Assembly: GCA_903933915.1 (NCBI GenBank)
Contig: CAIZLW010000016.1
Span: forward strand, 16,671-80,670
Reading direction: 5' to 3'
Length of the DNA stretch: 64,000 nucleotides
From: an uncultured beta proteobacterium
GTDB taxonomy: Bacteria > Pseudomonadota > Gammaproteobacteria > Burkholderiales > SG8-41
Under the pieces are notes generated by a model. It ran no database searches. It was not told the DNA's origin and worked only from the letters and a program-made list of their open reading frames with translations. Made by a program: the position numbers and the translations under genes. Positions 52,372 through 61,111 of this stretch are shown here, one piece after another (the first letter of the stretch is position 1; each line of letters begins with the position of its first letter).

Positions 52372-52698
52372 TTAACGTCGGCCGATCAGCAGACCGATCA
52401 CCAGACCGACACCGGCGGCAATGCCAACGGCCTGCCAGGGATTCTCGTGAACATAGGTATCGGTCGCTTCGGCAGCGGCCTTGGCTTTCACCAGTGCGGC
52501 CTGCTCGGCTTCCGTCATTTTCACTTTGGCGACCGCGAGCGATTCGCCCACTTTGGCGCGCATCGCCGCCAGCGTTTCGCCGCTCTGCCCTGCCGTGGCC
52601 TTGAGCAGTGCTTCGGCATCAGCCACCAGCACTTTGAAATCGCGGACCAGTTGTTCTTTGGTGACGTCGGCCGCCGACGGGGTATGGGTGTTGCTCAT
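52372..52698 (-). CDS. DUF883/ElaB/YqjD-like membrane-anchored protein
   Basis: A 108-residue protein with a long helix (residues 12-85, rich in Ala, Glu and Lys) and a C-terminal hydrophobic anchor (YVHENPWQAVGIAAGVGLVIGLLIGRR) typical of YqjD/ElaB. E. coli relatives tie stationary-phase ribosomes to the membrane. It is the first of three coupled genes. Confidence 0.88.
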   Translation of the reverse strand: MSNTHTPSAADVTKEQLVRDFKVLVADAEALLKATAGQSGETLAAMRAKVGESLAVAKVKMTEAEQAALVKAKAAAEATDTYVHENPWQAVGIAAGVGLVIGLLIGRR

Positions 52699-52801
52699 GA
52701 TTCAGTTCCTTTCACGGTAGATGGACAACTGCGGTCGGCCCGCAGGACGGGCGACCTTTAAAAAGCATGATACCAACACTGTTGGGGCGGATTGACCTAA
52801 A

Positions 52802-53521
52802 TCAAGAGTCGGCGCGGCGCAATTCGGAAAGCCGGCCCAGACTGAATTGCGTAAAAGCCAATCCGGCGAGCACCGGAACCGCCAGATTAAACAACGGCAC
52901 GTACAGCAGCAGCGATAGCAGGATGCCGAGCAGAAACAGCTCGCCGCGATAGATGCGCACAAGCTGCGCGAACTCCTCGCGGTCGGCATGATCCGCCAGT
53001 GCGTCATAACGGAATATGCGCTGGTTGAGGTAAGCCGACGTCAGCACCGGCGCCAGCACCGCGCCGATGCCGGTCAGCCACAACGGCAGCGTGACGATCC
53101 ACAACACGGCAAAAACCGTGATCGCCATCGCGGCGTTGGCGATGCTGCCGGCCACCGACCCGCCGAAGGCGGGGCTCAGCCCCGGGTAATACCGTTCGGC
53201 GACAAAACGCACGATCACCGGCATTGCGACAATTTCGGTAATGACCAGCGCGGTGACCAGCATCGCCGGCAGCACCGCGATCAGCACGGCCAGCACCGCG
53301 GTGTAATCGATGATCCACGCCGCGCTCCAGTTCTGCAGCCAGCCGGCAACCACCGTCGTGCGCAGCGTGCCGGTGACAAAACCGGTCCAGGCGTCCCAGA
53401 ACACCCAGGTCAGCACGGCCCACAGCAGGAAACTGCCAAGCACCGGCAACAGCAGCACCGCAAGAATGCGCGGTTCCAGCAGATTGCCCATGGCGCGCGC
53501 CAGGGCCTGGAAAACGCTCAT
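52802..53521 (-). CDS. EI24-domain integral membrane protein
   Basis: A 239-residue inner-membrane protein with about six helices, an EI24/CysZ-like pattern starting PRILAVLLLPVLGSFLLW and containing WLTGIGAVLAPVLTSAYLNQRIFRYDALADHA. CysZ carries sulfate; many EI24 relatives have no known substrate, and no sulfur genes lie nearby. AAGGGGGG precedes the ATG. Confidence 0.85.
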   Translation of the reverse strand: MSVFQALARAMGNLLEPRILAVLLLPVLGSFLLWAVLTWVFWDAWTGFVTGTLRTTVVAGWLQNWSAAWIIDYTAVLAVLIAVLPAMLVTALVITEIVAMPVIVRFVAERYYPGLSPAFGGSVAGSIANAAMAITVFAVLWIVTLPLWLTGIGAVLAPVLTSAYLNQRIFRYDALADHADREEFAQLVRIYRGELFLLGILLSLLLYVPLFNLAVPVLAGLAFTQFSLGRLSELRRADS

Positions 53522-53690
53522 GCAGCCCCCCTTTCAGGCAGCGCCAGCCTCGCCATACGGGGACTGGCGGCTACAGTCAGCCAACGCGCCTCCAATGTAC
53601 GAAATACAACCAGCATGAATTGTCTCCGAACAAGATGACAGTATTGTAAACAGGGCAGAATACCGTCTCGTCACGTTACAATGCCACGTT

Positions 53691-55322
53691 ATGTCCGCTC
53701 CCGCTTCGCTGACCCGTACGACCGCCTGGCGCGCACTCGCCGCCCACCGCCGCAGCTGGAATGAACGCCGCCTGCGCGACCTGTTTGAAGCGGATCCGCA
53801 ACGCTTCGAACGCTTCTCGCTGGAAGCCGGCGGACTGCTGCTGGATTATTCAAAAAACCTGATCGTCGCCGAAACGCGCGATCTGCTGGTGCAACTGGCC
53901 CTCGAGCGCAATCTGCCGGACCGCGTCGCCGCGCTGCTCGCCGGCAAACGCGTTAACCAGACCGAAAAACGCGCCGCATGGCATACCGCCCTGAGGGCCG
54001 GCGATGCCGCCCCGAGGGAAGTGCGCCACACGCTCGCCGCGATGCGCAGTTTTGCCGATGCGCTGCGCGCCGGCCGGGTCAAGGGCGCCACCGGTCAGCC
54101 TATCCTCAATGTCGTCAGCTTGGGCATCGGCGGCTCGGCGCTGGGGCCGGCGCTGGTTACCCGCGCCTGCGCACCAGACACTGCCACGCCGCGCGTGCAT
54201 TTCGTCACCACCCCGGGTGAACCAATGACCCGGCTGCTCGCGACGCTGGAACCCGCCACCACCCTGTTCATCTTGCAGTCGAAAAGTTTTTCGACCATGG
54301 AGACGTCGCGCAATGCCCAGGCCGCGAAGGACTGGCTGCTCGCCGGACTGCAAACTGCTGATGTCGGCGCCCACTTTGCCGCAGTGACTGCAAACGTCGA
54401 TGCCGCCGGCGCCTTCGGCATTGCCCCGGAATGCCTGTTCCCGATGTGGGACTGGGTCGGCGGACGGTATTCGGTGTGGTCGGCGGTGGGCCTGCCCGCA
54501 ATGATCGCCATGGGATCGGCGGCTTTTGATGAACTGCTCGCCGGAGCGGCATTGATGGACCGTCACTTCGCCGAAGCGCCGCCCGAACGCAACATGCCCA
54601 TGCTGATGGGCCTGATCGGACTGTGGCACCACAATTTCTGCGGCGGCGCCTCGCGCGCGGTAATTTCCTATGAACACGGCCTCGCCTTGCTGCCGCCGTA
54701 TCTGCAGCAGCTCGAAATGGAAAGCCTCGGCAAAAGCGTGACGCAAAAAGGCAAGGTGCTGCGCACCGGCAGCGGCACCGTGGTGTGGGGCGGTCTGGGC
54801 ATCAATGCCCAGCACGCCTACATGCAGGCACTGCATCAGGGCTCGCAACTGGTGCCGGTCGATTTCATCGCCGCCTGCCTGCCGCGCTACGACGGCGATG
54901 CCGACACCCAGGCCATCATTCTCGCCAACTGTTTCGCCCAGTCGGCGCTGCTGATGCAGGGCGTTTCCGAAGACGAAATCAAACAGCAGCTCGCGGCGGG
55001 CGGCATCGACGCCAAAGAAACGGCACGGCTCGCCCCGCATCAGGCGCTGCCCGGCAACCGGCCGAGCAACACGCTGCTTTTGCCGTCACTGAGGCCGCAC
55101 AGCCTCGGTGCACTGCTGGCCTTGTACGAACACCGCACCTTCGTCAAAGCCGCGATCCTGGACATCAATGCCTTTGACCAGTACGGTGTGGAACACGGCA
55201 AGAAACTCGCCGGCAGCCTGCTGCCCGAACTCAATGGCAAACCGCCGGCGGCAACACACGATGCATCAACAAGCGCCCTGATCCGCTACGTACTGGGTAA
55301 ACAAAAAACCCCTAAAACCTAG
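53691..55322 (+). CDS. pgi: Glucose-6-phosphate isomerase
   Basis: A 543-residue enzyme that interconverts glucose- and fructose-6-phosphate. Signatures include GIGGSALGPALV, FILQSKSFSTMET, the catalytic Glu in MWDWVGGRYSVWSAVGLP, the His in NFCGGASRAVISYEH and a C-terminal Lys in FDQYGVEHGKKLA. Length is normal for bacterial PGI. No clear Shine-Dalgarno precedes the ATG. Confidence 0.96.
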   Translation: MSAPASLTRTTAWRALAAHRRSWNERRLRDLFEADPQRFERFSLEAGGLLLDYSKNLIVAETRDLLVQLALERNLPDRVAALLAGKRVNQTEKRAAWHTALRAGDAAPREVRHTLAAMRSFADALRAGRVKGATGQPILNVVSLGIGGSALGPALVTRACAPDTATPRVHFVTTPGEPMTRLLATLEPATTLFILQSKSFSTMETSRNAQAAKDWLLAGLQTADVGAHFAAVTANVDAAGAFGIAPECLFPMWDWVGGRYSVWSAVGLPAMIAMGSAAFDELLAGAALMDRHFAEAPPERNMPMLMGLIGLWHHNFCGGASRAVISYEHGLALLPPYLQQLEMESLGKSVTQKGKVLRTGSGTVVWGGLGINAQHAYMQALHQGSQLVPVDFIAACLPRYDGDADTQAIILANCFAQSALLMQGVSEDEIKQQLAAGGIDAKETARLAPHQALPGNRPSNTLLLPSLRPHSLGALLALYEHRTFVKAAILDINAFDQYGVEHGKKLAGSLLPELNGKPPAATHDASTSALIRYVLGKQKTPKT

Positions 55323-55399
55323 CCACAGAGATCACAGAGAAAAACCAAAGCGGACATTGTGATTTTGAACTCTCTGTGTCCTCTGCGCCCTCTGTGGCT
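55321..55399. repeat. ACAGAG-type inverted repeat
   Basis: Arms 55321-55330 and 55390-55399 are perfectly complementary (AGCCACAGAG), and a second pair, 55333-55340 with 55371-55378 (CACAGAGA/TCTCTGTG), nests inside. The overall pattern of repeated ACAGAG boxes resembles short repeats dispersed in some environmental proteobacterial genomes. It lies just after the pgi stop and may also end its transcript. Confidence 0.6.
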
Positions 55400-55428
55400 A
55401 AACGCTTTTGAATTTAAAGGAGCACACC

Positions 55429-55635
55429 ATGAATGACGAAGCCCTGAACATGAGCATCCGCAAGTTCCTCAAAACCGTCGGCGTCAATTCGCAGTTGGCG
55501 ATTGAAAAGGCCGTGCGCAAGGCGATCGAGGATGGCAAGCTGAAAGGCAGCGAGTCGCTGCCGGTGGCAATGACGCTGAAGGTCGGCGGACTCGACGTCA
55601 GCGTCACCTTCGACGGTGAGCTGAAACTCGACTAA
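55429..55635 (+). CDS. DUF6494-like small protein
   Basis: A 68-residue cytoplasmic protein starting at ATG 55429 after AAAGGAG. It has the helix MSIRKFLKTVGVNSQLAIEKAVRKAIEDGKLKG and a small beta part (MTLKVGGLDVSVTFDGELKLD). I recognise it as DUF6494-like; no function is known. It stands alone after the repeat region. Confidence 0.8.
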   Translation: MNDEALNMSIRKFLKTVGVNSQLAIEKAVRKAIEDGKLKGSESLPVAMTLKVGGLDVSVTFDGELKLD

Positions 55636-55700
55636 GCAGGTAGCCTGAAGCAGGGGCCTCAAAGCGGAGACTGGGGCGGCCCCGCTTCACGTCGGTATGT

Positions 55701-56246
55701 TCAGATCTTCATGATGTGCGCACGGTAGTAGCGCAGCTCTTCAATCGATTCATGGATGTCAGCCAGCGCTTCGTGCTTGCCGTGTTTGACCATGCCGCCG
55801 ATGACATCCGGCTTCCAGCGCCGCGCCAATTCCTTCAGCGTGCTGACATCGATCAGCCGGTAATGAAAATAGGCATCAAGCTTGGGCATGTACTTGACCA
55901 GGAAGCGCCGGTCCTGATGCACTGAATTGCCGCAGATCGGCGACACGCCCGAAGGCACATACTGGGCGAGGAATTCAATCATGCGGTTTTCGACATCAGC
56001 CTCGGTCAGCGTCGACGCCTTGACGCGGTCGATCAGGCCGGATTTCTTGTGCGTCGACTTGTTCCAGTTGTCCATCGCGTCCAGGACAGTATCGGGCTGA
56101 TGCACCACCAGCGCCGGCGACTCGGCCACGGTATTGAGCTGGGCATCGGTGACGACAATCGCAACCTCGATCACGCGATCGGTTTCGGGGTTGAGCCCGC
56201 TCATCTCCATGTCGATCCAGATGAGCGCGTTGGGATCCTGTGCCAT
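55701..56246 (-). CDS. orn: Oligoribonuclease
   Basis: A 181-residue DEDDh 3'-5' exonuclease that removes the last 2-5 nucleotides of RNA and the c-di-GMP breakdown product pGpG. Motifs: WIDMEMSGL (Asp, Glu), [10 protein letters not shown] (Asp), and the [11 protein letters not shown]is/Asp pair. It is divergent from the M48 protease gene, sharing about 110 bp. The window also has a c-di-GMP synthase at 34306, but not as a neighbour. Confidence 0.96.
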   Translation of the reverse strand: MAQDPNALIWIDMEMSGLNPETDRVIEVAIVVTDAQLNTVAESPALVVHQPDTVLDAMDNWNKSTHKKSGLIDRVKASTLTEADVENRMIEFLAQYVPSGVSPICGNSVHQDRRFLVKYMPKLDAYFHYRLIDVSTLKELARRWKPDVIGGMVKHGKHEALADIHESIEELRYYRAHIMKI

Positions 56247-56358
56247 AATGTTTTAGTCGCTTTTGCGCAGATGATTGTGCGCTGAATTTCTTGCGTTGTT
56301 TTCGGGAATTTTCAGAGTTGCATTGTGTCACAAGCCCGGACCCCTTAAATACCCCCAT

Positions 56359-57606
56359 ATGCATACTTTTGGCCTGATCTTCCTCGCCGCCCTGCTGCTG
56401 ACCGTCATCCTGCGGCTGTGGCTGGCCGCCCGCCACGCGGCGTACGTCGCCGCCCATCGCGGCGCGGTGCCCGCGCAGTTTTCTTCGGTCATCGCACTGG
56501 ATGCGCATCAGCGCGCCGCCGATTACACCTGCGCCAAAACCCGTTTCGCGATGATCGGCGTGCTGGTCGAGGCCGCAATTGCGCTGGCATTCACCTTCGG
56601 CGGCGGCCTGCAGGCGCTGCATGAGCTGACCGCCGCCTGGTTCGAACCCGGCATGGCGCGCAACCTGGCACTGATCGCCGGCGTCGCCGTGGTGATGATG
56701 GTGATCGATCTGCCGCTGAATCTGTACCGCACCTTTGTCATCGAAGAAAAATTCGGTTTCAACAAAATCACACCGCGGTTGTTCTGGATCGATTTCATCA
56801 AGGGCCTCGTGCTGTCAGCCGCACTCGGCCTGCCGCTGATCGCCACGGTGCTGTGGCTGATGGCGCGCATGGGCGAACTGTGGTGGCTTTATGCCTGGCT
56901 GACGTGGATGGTCTTCAATATCGTCATGCTGGCGGTGTATCCGACCTGGATCGCGCCGCTGTTCAACAAGTTCTCGCCGCTGACCGATACCGCAATGAAA
57001 GAACGGGTCGAACGCCTGCTCGACCGCTGCGGCTTCAAGGTCAAGGGCTTGATGGTGATGGACGGTTCGCGCCGCTCCAGCCACGGTAACGCCTACTTCA
57101 CCGGCTTCGGCAAAACCAAACGCATCGTGTTCTTCGACACCCTGCTGTCGCGGCTGGAACCGCAGGAAGTCGAAGCCGTGCTGGCGCATGAACTGGGACA
57201 CTTCAAGCTGAAACACGTGGTCAAGCGCATCGCCTGGATATTCACCGCGAGCCTGGGCTTCCTGTGGCTGCTCGGCATGGTGCTGCACGCGCCGTGGTTC
57301 TACGCCGGCCTCGGCGTAAGCACGCCGTCGACAGCAATGGCGCTGGTGCTGTTCTCGATTGTGGTACCGGTGTTCACCTTCCTGTTTCAGCCATTCAGCG
57401 CAATGTATTCGCGCAAGCACGAGTTCGAAGCCGATGCCTTCGCCGCGCAGTACACGCCGGCCTCCGATTTGATCGCTGCGCTGGTAAAGCTCTACAAGGA
57501 CAATGCCTCGACACTGACGCCGGACCCGCTGCACTCGGCGTTCTACGACTCGCACCCACCCGCCACGCTGCGCATTGCGCGGCTGCAGGCCGCCGGCGCG
57601 CACTGA
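56359..57606 (+). CDS. M48-family CAAX-type (Ste24-like) membrane protease
   Basis: A 415-residue protein with seven or so membrane helices. The zinc site is HELGH in VLAHELGHFKLKH, and the third ligand Glu is in RKHEFEADAFAAQY. NAYFTGFGKTKRIVFFDTLL and the FDSHPPATLRI-like end (FYDSHPPATLR) are typical of Ste24-like enzymes. Bacterial substrates are unknown; it may degrade membrane proteins. ATG 56359 was chosen; an upstream frame from 56275 crosses the intergenic region. phhB follows 7 bp later. Confidence 0.92.
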   Translation: MHTFGLIFLAALLLTVILRLWLAARHAAYVAAHRGAVPAQFSSVIALDAHQRAADYTCAKTRFAMIGVLVEAAIALAFTFGGGLQALHELTAAWFEPGMARNLALIAGVAVVMMVIDLPLNLYRTFVIEEKFGFNKITPRLFWIDFIKGLVLSAALGLPLIATVLWLMARMGELWWLYAWLTWMVFNIVMLAVYPTWIAPLFNKFSPLTDTAMKERVERLLDRCGFKVKGLMVMDGSRRSSHGNAYFTGFGKTKRIVFFDTLLSRLEPQEVEAVLAHELGHFKLKHVVKRIAWIFTASLGFLWLLGMVLHAPWFYAGLGVSTPSTAMALVLFSIVVPVFTFLFQPFSAMYSRKHEFEADAFAAQYTPASDLIAALVKLYKDNASTLTPDPLHSAFYDSHPPATLRIARLQAAGAH

Positions 57607-57613
57607 AACCGCC

Positions 57614-57943
57614 ATGAGCACGCTCGCACAGAAAAAATGCAAACCCTGCGAAGGCGGCGTCTCGCCGCTGACTGCCGGCGAAGTGGCGAGCCTGATCAAG
57701 GGACTCAATGGCTGGTCGGAGATCGAGGGGCAACTCAGCAAAACCTTCGAGTTCCACAATTACCACGAGACCATGGCGTTCGTGAACGCAACAGCGTGGA
57801 TTTCGCACCGCGAAGATCACCACCCCGATCTCACCGTCGGCTACAAGCAGTGCCGGGTGAATTACATCACCCATGCCATCGGCGGCCTGTCCGAAAATGA
57901 CTTCATCTGCGCAGCCAAGATCGACGCCCTGTTTGAAAGCTGA
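57614..57943 (+). CDS. phhB: Pterin-4a-carbinolamine dehydratase
   Basis: The 109-residue enzyme dehydrates 4a-hydroxytetrahydropterin after phenylalanine hydroxylation. The active-site block SHREDHHPDLTV carries the HHP motif. The N-terminal KKCKPCEGG cysteines are common in proteobacterial forms. It lies 7 bp after the M48 protease and overlaps the rsgA start by 11 nt. No phenylalanine hydroxylase is seen in the window, so a moonlighting or tetrahydrobiopterin recycling role is possible. Confidence 0.92.
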   Translation: MSTLAQKKCKPCEGGVSPLTAGEVASLIKGLNGWSEIEGQLSKTFEFHNYHETMAFVNATAWISHREDHHPDLTVGYKQCRVNYITHAIGGLSENDFICAAKIDALFES

Positions 57944-58832
57944 CGGCATCACGCGCGGACTGATCGTCGCCGCCTACGGCAGGCGCTTCCTGGTCGAATG
58001 CGACGACGGCATCACGCGCGACTGCGTGACCCGCGGCAAACGCACCGACTACGCCTGCGGCGACGACGTTGCCGTGGCGGTCCAGAACGACACCCAGGGC
58101 GTGATCAACAACTGCGCAGCGCGGAAAAGCCTGCTTTATCGCTCGGATCAGTGGAAACAGAAGCTGATCGCCGCCAATGTCACGCAAGCCATCATCGTGG
58201 TCGCGCCGGTGCCGTCATTCGACCTCAACGTGCTCGATTGCTGTCTCGCCGCGGCCGGACACGCCGGCATCAAAGTGCTGATCGTGCTCAACAAGGCCGA
58301 ATTGCCGGAAGCGGCAACCTCGGAGGCCGTGCTCGCGCCTTTCGCCGCACTGGGTTATCCGCTGCTGAAACTGGTGGCACGCGACAACATCGACCCGCTG
58401 CGGCCGCAGCTTGACGGCGAACGCAGCGTGCTGGTCGGCGAATCGGGCATGGGTAAATCAACGATCCTCAACCAGCTGATTCCGGGCGCGGCAGCGCAGA
58501 CCCGCGAAGTGTCGGCATCGCTGGGCACCGGCAAACACACCACCACGCATGCCAAGCTCTACCATCTGGATGCGCGCAGCGCGCTGATCGACACCCCGGG
58601 CGTGCAGGCCTTCGGCGTGCATCATCTCGGCGTGACCGATCTGGCTTCAGCCTTCATTGAATTCCAGCCGCTGCTGGGGCAATGCCGTTTCCGCGACTGC
58701 CGGCATCTCACCGAACCCGGTTGTGCGATTGCGGGCGCGGAAGCGGCGGGCACGATCAGTGCGCGACGACTGGCGTCCTATCGCCGGCTGGCGGAAGAAA
58801 ACCTGCGGCTGAAACGACCTGACTGGGAATAA
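57933..58832 (+). CDS. rsgA: Ribosome small-subunit-dependent GTPase RsgA
   Basis: A 299-residue circularly permuted GTPase for 30S maturation. Motif order is G4 (VLNKAE), G1 (GESGMGKST), G3 (DTPGVQ), and it ends in a zinc-finger-like CRFRDCRHLTEPGC. The N-terminal OB domain is ITRGLIVAAYGRRFLVECDDG. I take a TTG start at 57933; it overlaps the end of phhB by 11 nt and gives MKADGITRG, the normal beginning of the OB domain. No convincing Shine-Dalgarno exists, so coupling to phhB is likely. Confidence 0.9.
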   Translation: MKADGITRGLIVAAYGRRFLVECDDGITRDCVTRGKRTDYACGDDVAVAVQNDTQGVINNCAARKSLLYRSDQWKQKLIAANVTQAIIVVAPVPSFDLNVLDCCLAAAGHAGIKVLIVLNKAELPEAATSEAVLAPFAALGYPLLKLVARDNIDPLRPQLDGERSVLVGESGMGKSTILNQLIPGAAAQTREVSASLGTGKHTTTHAKLYHLDARSALIDTPGVQAFGVHHLGVTDLASAFIEFQPLLGQCRFRDCRHLTEPGCAIAGAEAAGTISARRLASYRRLAEENLRLKRPDWE

Positions 58833-58871
58833 ACCGGGAAAGTAGCGGCAGAACTGCGCGCAGTTCTGCGA

Positions 58872-59792
58872 TCAGCCGACGGCTTTGGCGATCGAGACGA
58901 TAAACAGCAGAATCAGCCACAACACCAGCGCGCGCCAGATCAGGCCGACCACGCTGCGCAAATCCTCGACGTCGACTTCTTCGCCGATGCCCAGATCGGG
59001 CCGCTGGTTGAGCATGCCCTCTTCACGCAATGCGCCGCCGAGCTTGATGCCCAGCGCGCCGGCGCCGCTGGCCAGCACCACGCCTTCGGCATTGCGGTTC
59101 CAGGCGGCGGCCTGGGTGCGCCAGCAGTAGGCAGCGTCTTCGAAATTGCCGGCGATCGCAAAACTGGCAGCGGTGACCCGCGCCGGCAGCCAGTCGATCC
59201 AGAAAAATGCGCGTTCGGCGAACAACGCGAATATCCGTTTCTCCGGCTCCATCTGTTTGCCCCAGCGTTCCGCCAGCAGATCGGCGGCACGGTACACCAC
59301 CGGACCGACGGGGCCGAGAACAACGAACCAGAAAATCGGTCCGAGCACATAACGATGCGCCTGCAACAAGCCGAGTTCAATCGACACCCTTGCGATGTCC
59401 GCGGCATGCAGCTCGTCGGCGGGCACGCCGCGCCAGCGGCCCAGCACATCGCGCGCGGTGTTGATGTTCTGCTCACGCAGGGCCTGCGCGATGTCGGTGA
59501 AGCAATGGCTGAAGCGGCGAAAACCCATCGCCACGTACAACACGCCGATGCTCCACGCCAGTGCCAGCAGTACATTGACCTGGTGGAACAAGGCGTAAAC
59601 AAGGATGGTCAGCAAGGCCAGCGGCAGCACCGCCACCAGCCACGCGATGGCGCCATGACTGGCCTGCAGACCGTTGAACTGGCCCTCCAGGTAATCGGCG
59701 TAACGCTCGAACGCGGTGTAGAGGCGGTTGTTACGCCGCAGCGGCCGCGCCTGCTCGATCGCCAGGGCAATGACTAATGCGAGGAACTTCAT
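58872..59792 (-). CDS. CobD/CbiB-like membrane protein
   Basis: A 306-residue membrane protein with four or five hydrophobic segments and the CobD/CbiB-like blocks FSHCFTDIAQALREQNINTAR and EGVVLASGAGALGIKLGG. True CbiB makes adenosylcobinamide phosphate, but no cobalamin genes are nearby, and AmpE-like proteins share this fold, so a cobalamin role is uncertain. It converges on rsgA. Confidence 0.82.
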   Translation of the reverse strand: MKFLALVIALAIEQARPLRRNNRLYTAFERYADYLEGQFNGLQASHGAIAWLVAVLPLALLTILVYALFHQVNVLLALAWSIGVLYVAMGFRRFSHCFTDIAQALREQNINTARDVLGRWRGVPADELHAADIARVSIELGLLQAHRYVLGPIFWFVVLGPVGPVVYRAADLLAERWGKQMEPEKRIFALFAERAFFWIDWLPARVTAASFAIAGNFEDAAYCWRTQAAAWNRNAEGVVLASGAGALGIKLGGALREEGMLNQRPDLGIGEEVDVEDLRSVVGLIWRALVLWLILLFIVSIAKAVG

Positions 59793-59840
59793 GCAGTCCG
59801 GTATTCGATATAAATTATCAATATAAACAAATACTTATCG

Positions 59841-60344
59841 TTATCGGTATTCGACGGCAACAATCTCGACTTCGGTGTCGCCGGCAGGACGCTGCCATTT
59901 GACGGTCTCGCCCACCTTGGCCCCGATCAATGAATGCGCCAATGGCGAGCCCCAGCTGATCTTGCCGACCGTGACATCGGCTTCGTCGTCACCGACGATG
60001 TGGAAGGTTTCGATGCGGCCGTCGGCCTCTTCGACTTTCACCGTCGCACCGAAACGCACTTCACCCGGCGGATGCCCGGCGGGATCCACCACTTCGGCAC
60101 GTTCCAGCTGCGCATTGAAATAACGCTGATCGCGCTCGACCTCGCGCAGCTTGCGCTTGGCTTCGGAATCTTCTTCGGCAACCGCCTTCAGTTGCTCGTG
60201 CTGTTCGGCGAGATCGCGCACGCGCACGCGCAACTGCTCCATGCCCAGCGGCGTCACATAATTGGCGTGCGCGGGTACCGGGCGTTCCGGCAGTTCCCCT
60301 GCGCTCAGGTCGTCATCACTTTCTTTTACAAAGGCGCGGCTCAT
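59841..60344 (-). CDS. greB: GreB-type transcription elongation factor
   Basis: A 167-residue protein: N-terminal coiled-coil with the acidic tip (LRVRVRDLAEQHEQLKAVAEEDSEAKRKLREVERDQRYF) that reaches the RNA polymerase active site, and a C-terminal FKBP-like domain (VRFGATVKVEEADG ... ISWGSPLAHSLIGAKVGETV). The GreB-like length and sequence favour GreB over GreA. ATG 60344 is chosen over GTG 60350, which would add only two residues. Confidence 0.9.
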   Translation of the reverse strand: MSRAFVKESDDDLSAGELPERPVPAHANYVTPLGMEQLRVRVRDLAEQHEQLKAVAEEDSEAKRKLREVERDQRYFNAQLERAEVVDPAGHPPGEVRFGATVKVEEADGRIETFHIVGDDEADVTVGKISWGSPLAHSLIGAKVGETVKWQRPAGDTEVEIVAVEYR

Positions 60345-60508
60345 GTTCACTCTCGTCGCTCATTGGGAGCGTCAACGGTTTACGGTCTGAATACGGAAGC
60401 GGACTGCTCTCCCGCGGGCATTGCGATGCGGCTGCCCGTTACCCTTTGCTGCGGCACTGCTTCACTCCGTTTATACCGGCTGTTCCCGCCACTGGCAACC
60501 GCCTCCGG

Positions 60509-61111
60509 TCAAAGATTATGTCGCCAAATCAGCATACGATTATTGGCTGGCATGGCATGGTCGCCGGTCAGCGACAAACCCTGCGCCGCCGCCAGCTGAT
60601 CAACCGCCTGCCAGTCGCGCACACCGCTTGAAGGATCGCGGGCGCGCAGAAAGGCGTCGAAATGCGCATTGGATGCGGCGGCATGGCGTCCATCGTCGCT
60701 GAACGGTCCGTAAACCGCCAGCACGCCGCCGGGCGCCAGCACTCGTCCGACGCCGCCAAAAAAATGGCGCACTGAACGCCACGACATGATGTGCAGCGTG
60801 TTTGCGGTGAACAGGCCATCGACCTCAGCGACCGGCCAGTCACCGGCATCGACATCCAGGGCCAGCGGCGCGCGCAGATTGGGCAGCGCCACGGCATCAC
60901 GCCAGGCGGCGATGCCCGGCAGATGCGCGGCCACATCGGTGGGCTGCCACAGCAGATGGGGCAGCACACCGGCAAAAAACACCGCGTGTTCGCCGGTGCC
61001 GGCGCCGACTTCCAGCACGGTTGTCGTCGCGGAAAAGGCGTTGCGCAGCACCTCGAGGATCGGGCCGCGGTTGCGCGCGCAGGCTTCGGAATATTGCCGG
61101 CAGTCCGTCAC
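60509..61111 (-). CDS. DUF938 SAM-dependent methyltransferase-like protein
   Basis: A 200-residue protein with a Rossmann-type SAM motif (VLEVGAGTGEHAVFFA) and the DUF938 signature (NTLHIMSWRSVRHFFGGVGRVLAPGGVLAVYGPF). The methyl acceptor is unknown. The start is GTG at 61111, overlapping the stop of the patatin gene by 4 nt (GTGA), which indicates translational coupling. Confidence 0.9.
   Translation of the reverse strand: MTDCRQYSEACARNRGPILEVLRNAFSATTTVLEVGAGTGEHAVFFAGVLPHLLWQPTDVAAHLPGIAAWRDAVALPNLRAPLALDVDAGDWPVAEVDGLFTANTLHIMSWRSVRHFFGGVGRVLAPGGVLAVYGPFSDDGRHAAASNAHFDAFLRARDPSSGVRDWQAVDQLAAAQGLSLTGDHAMPANNRMLIWRHNL

Noticed and set aside
53850..55040. Minus-strand frame of 396 codons
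   Set aside because: Antisense to pgi with shadow-like composition.
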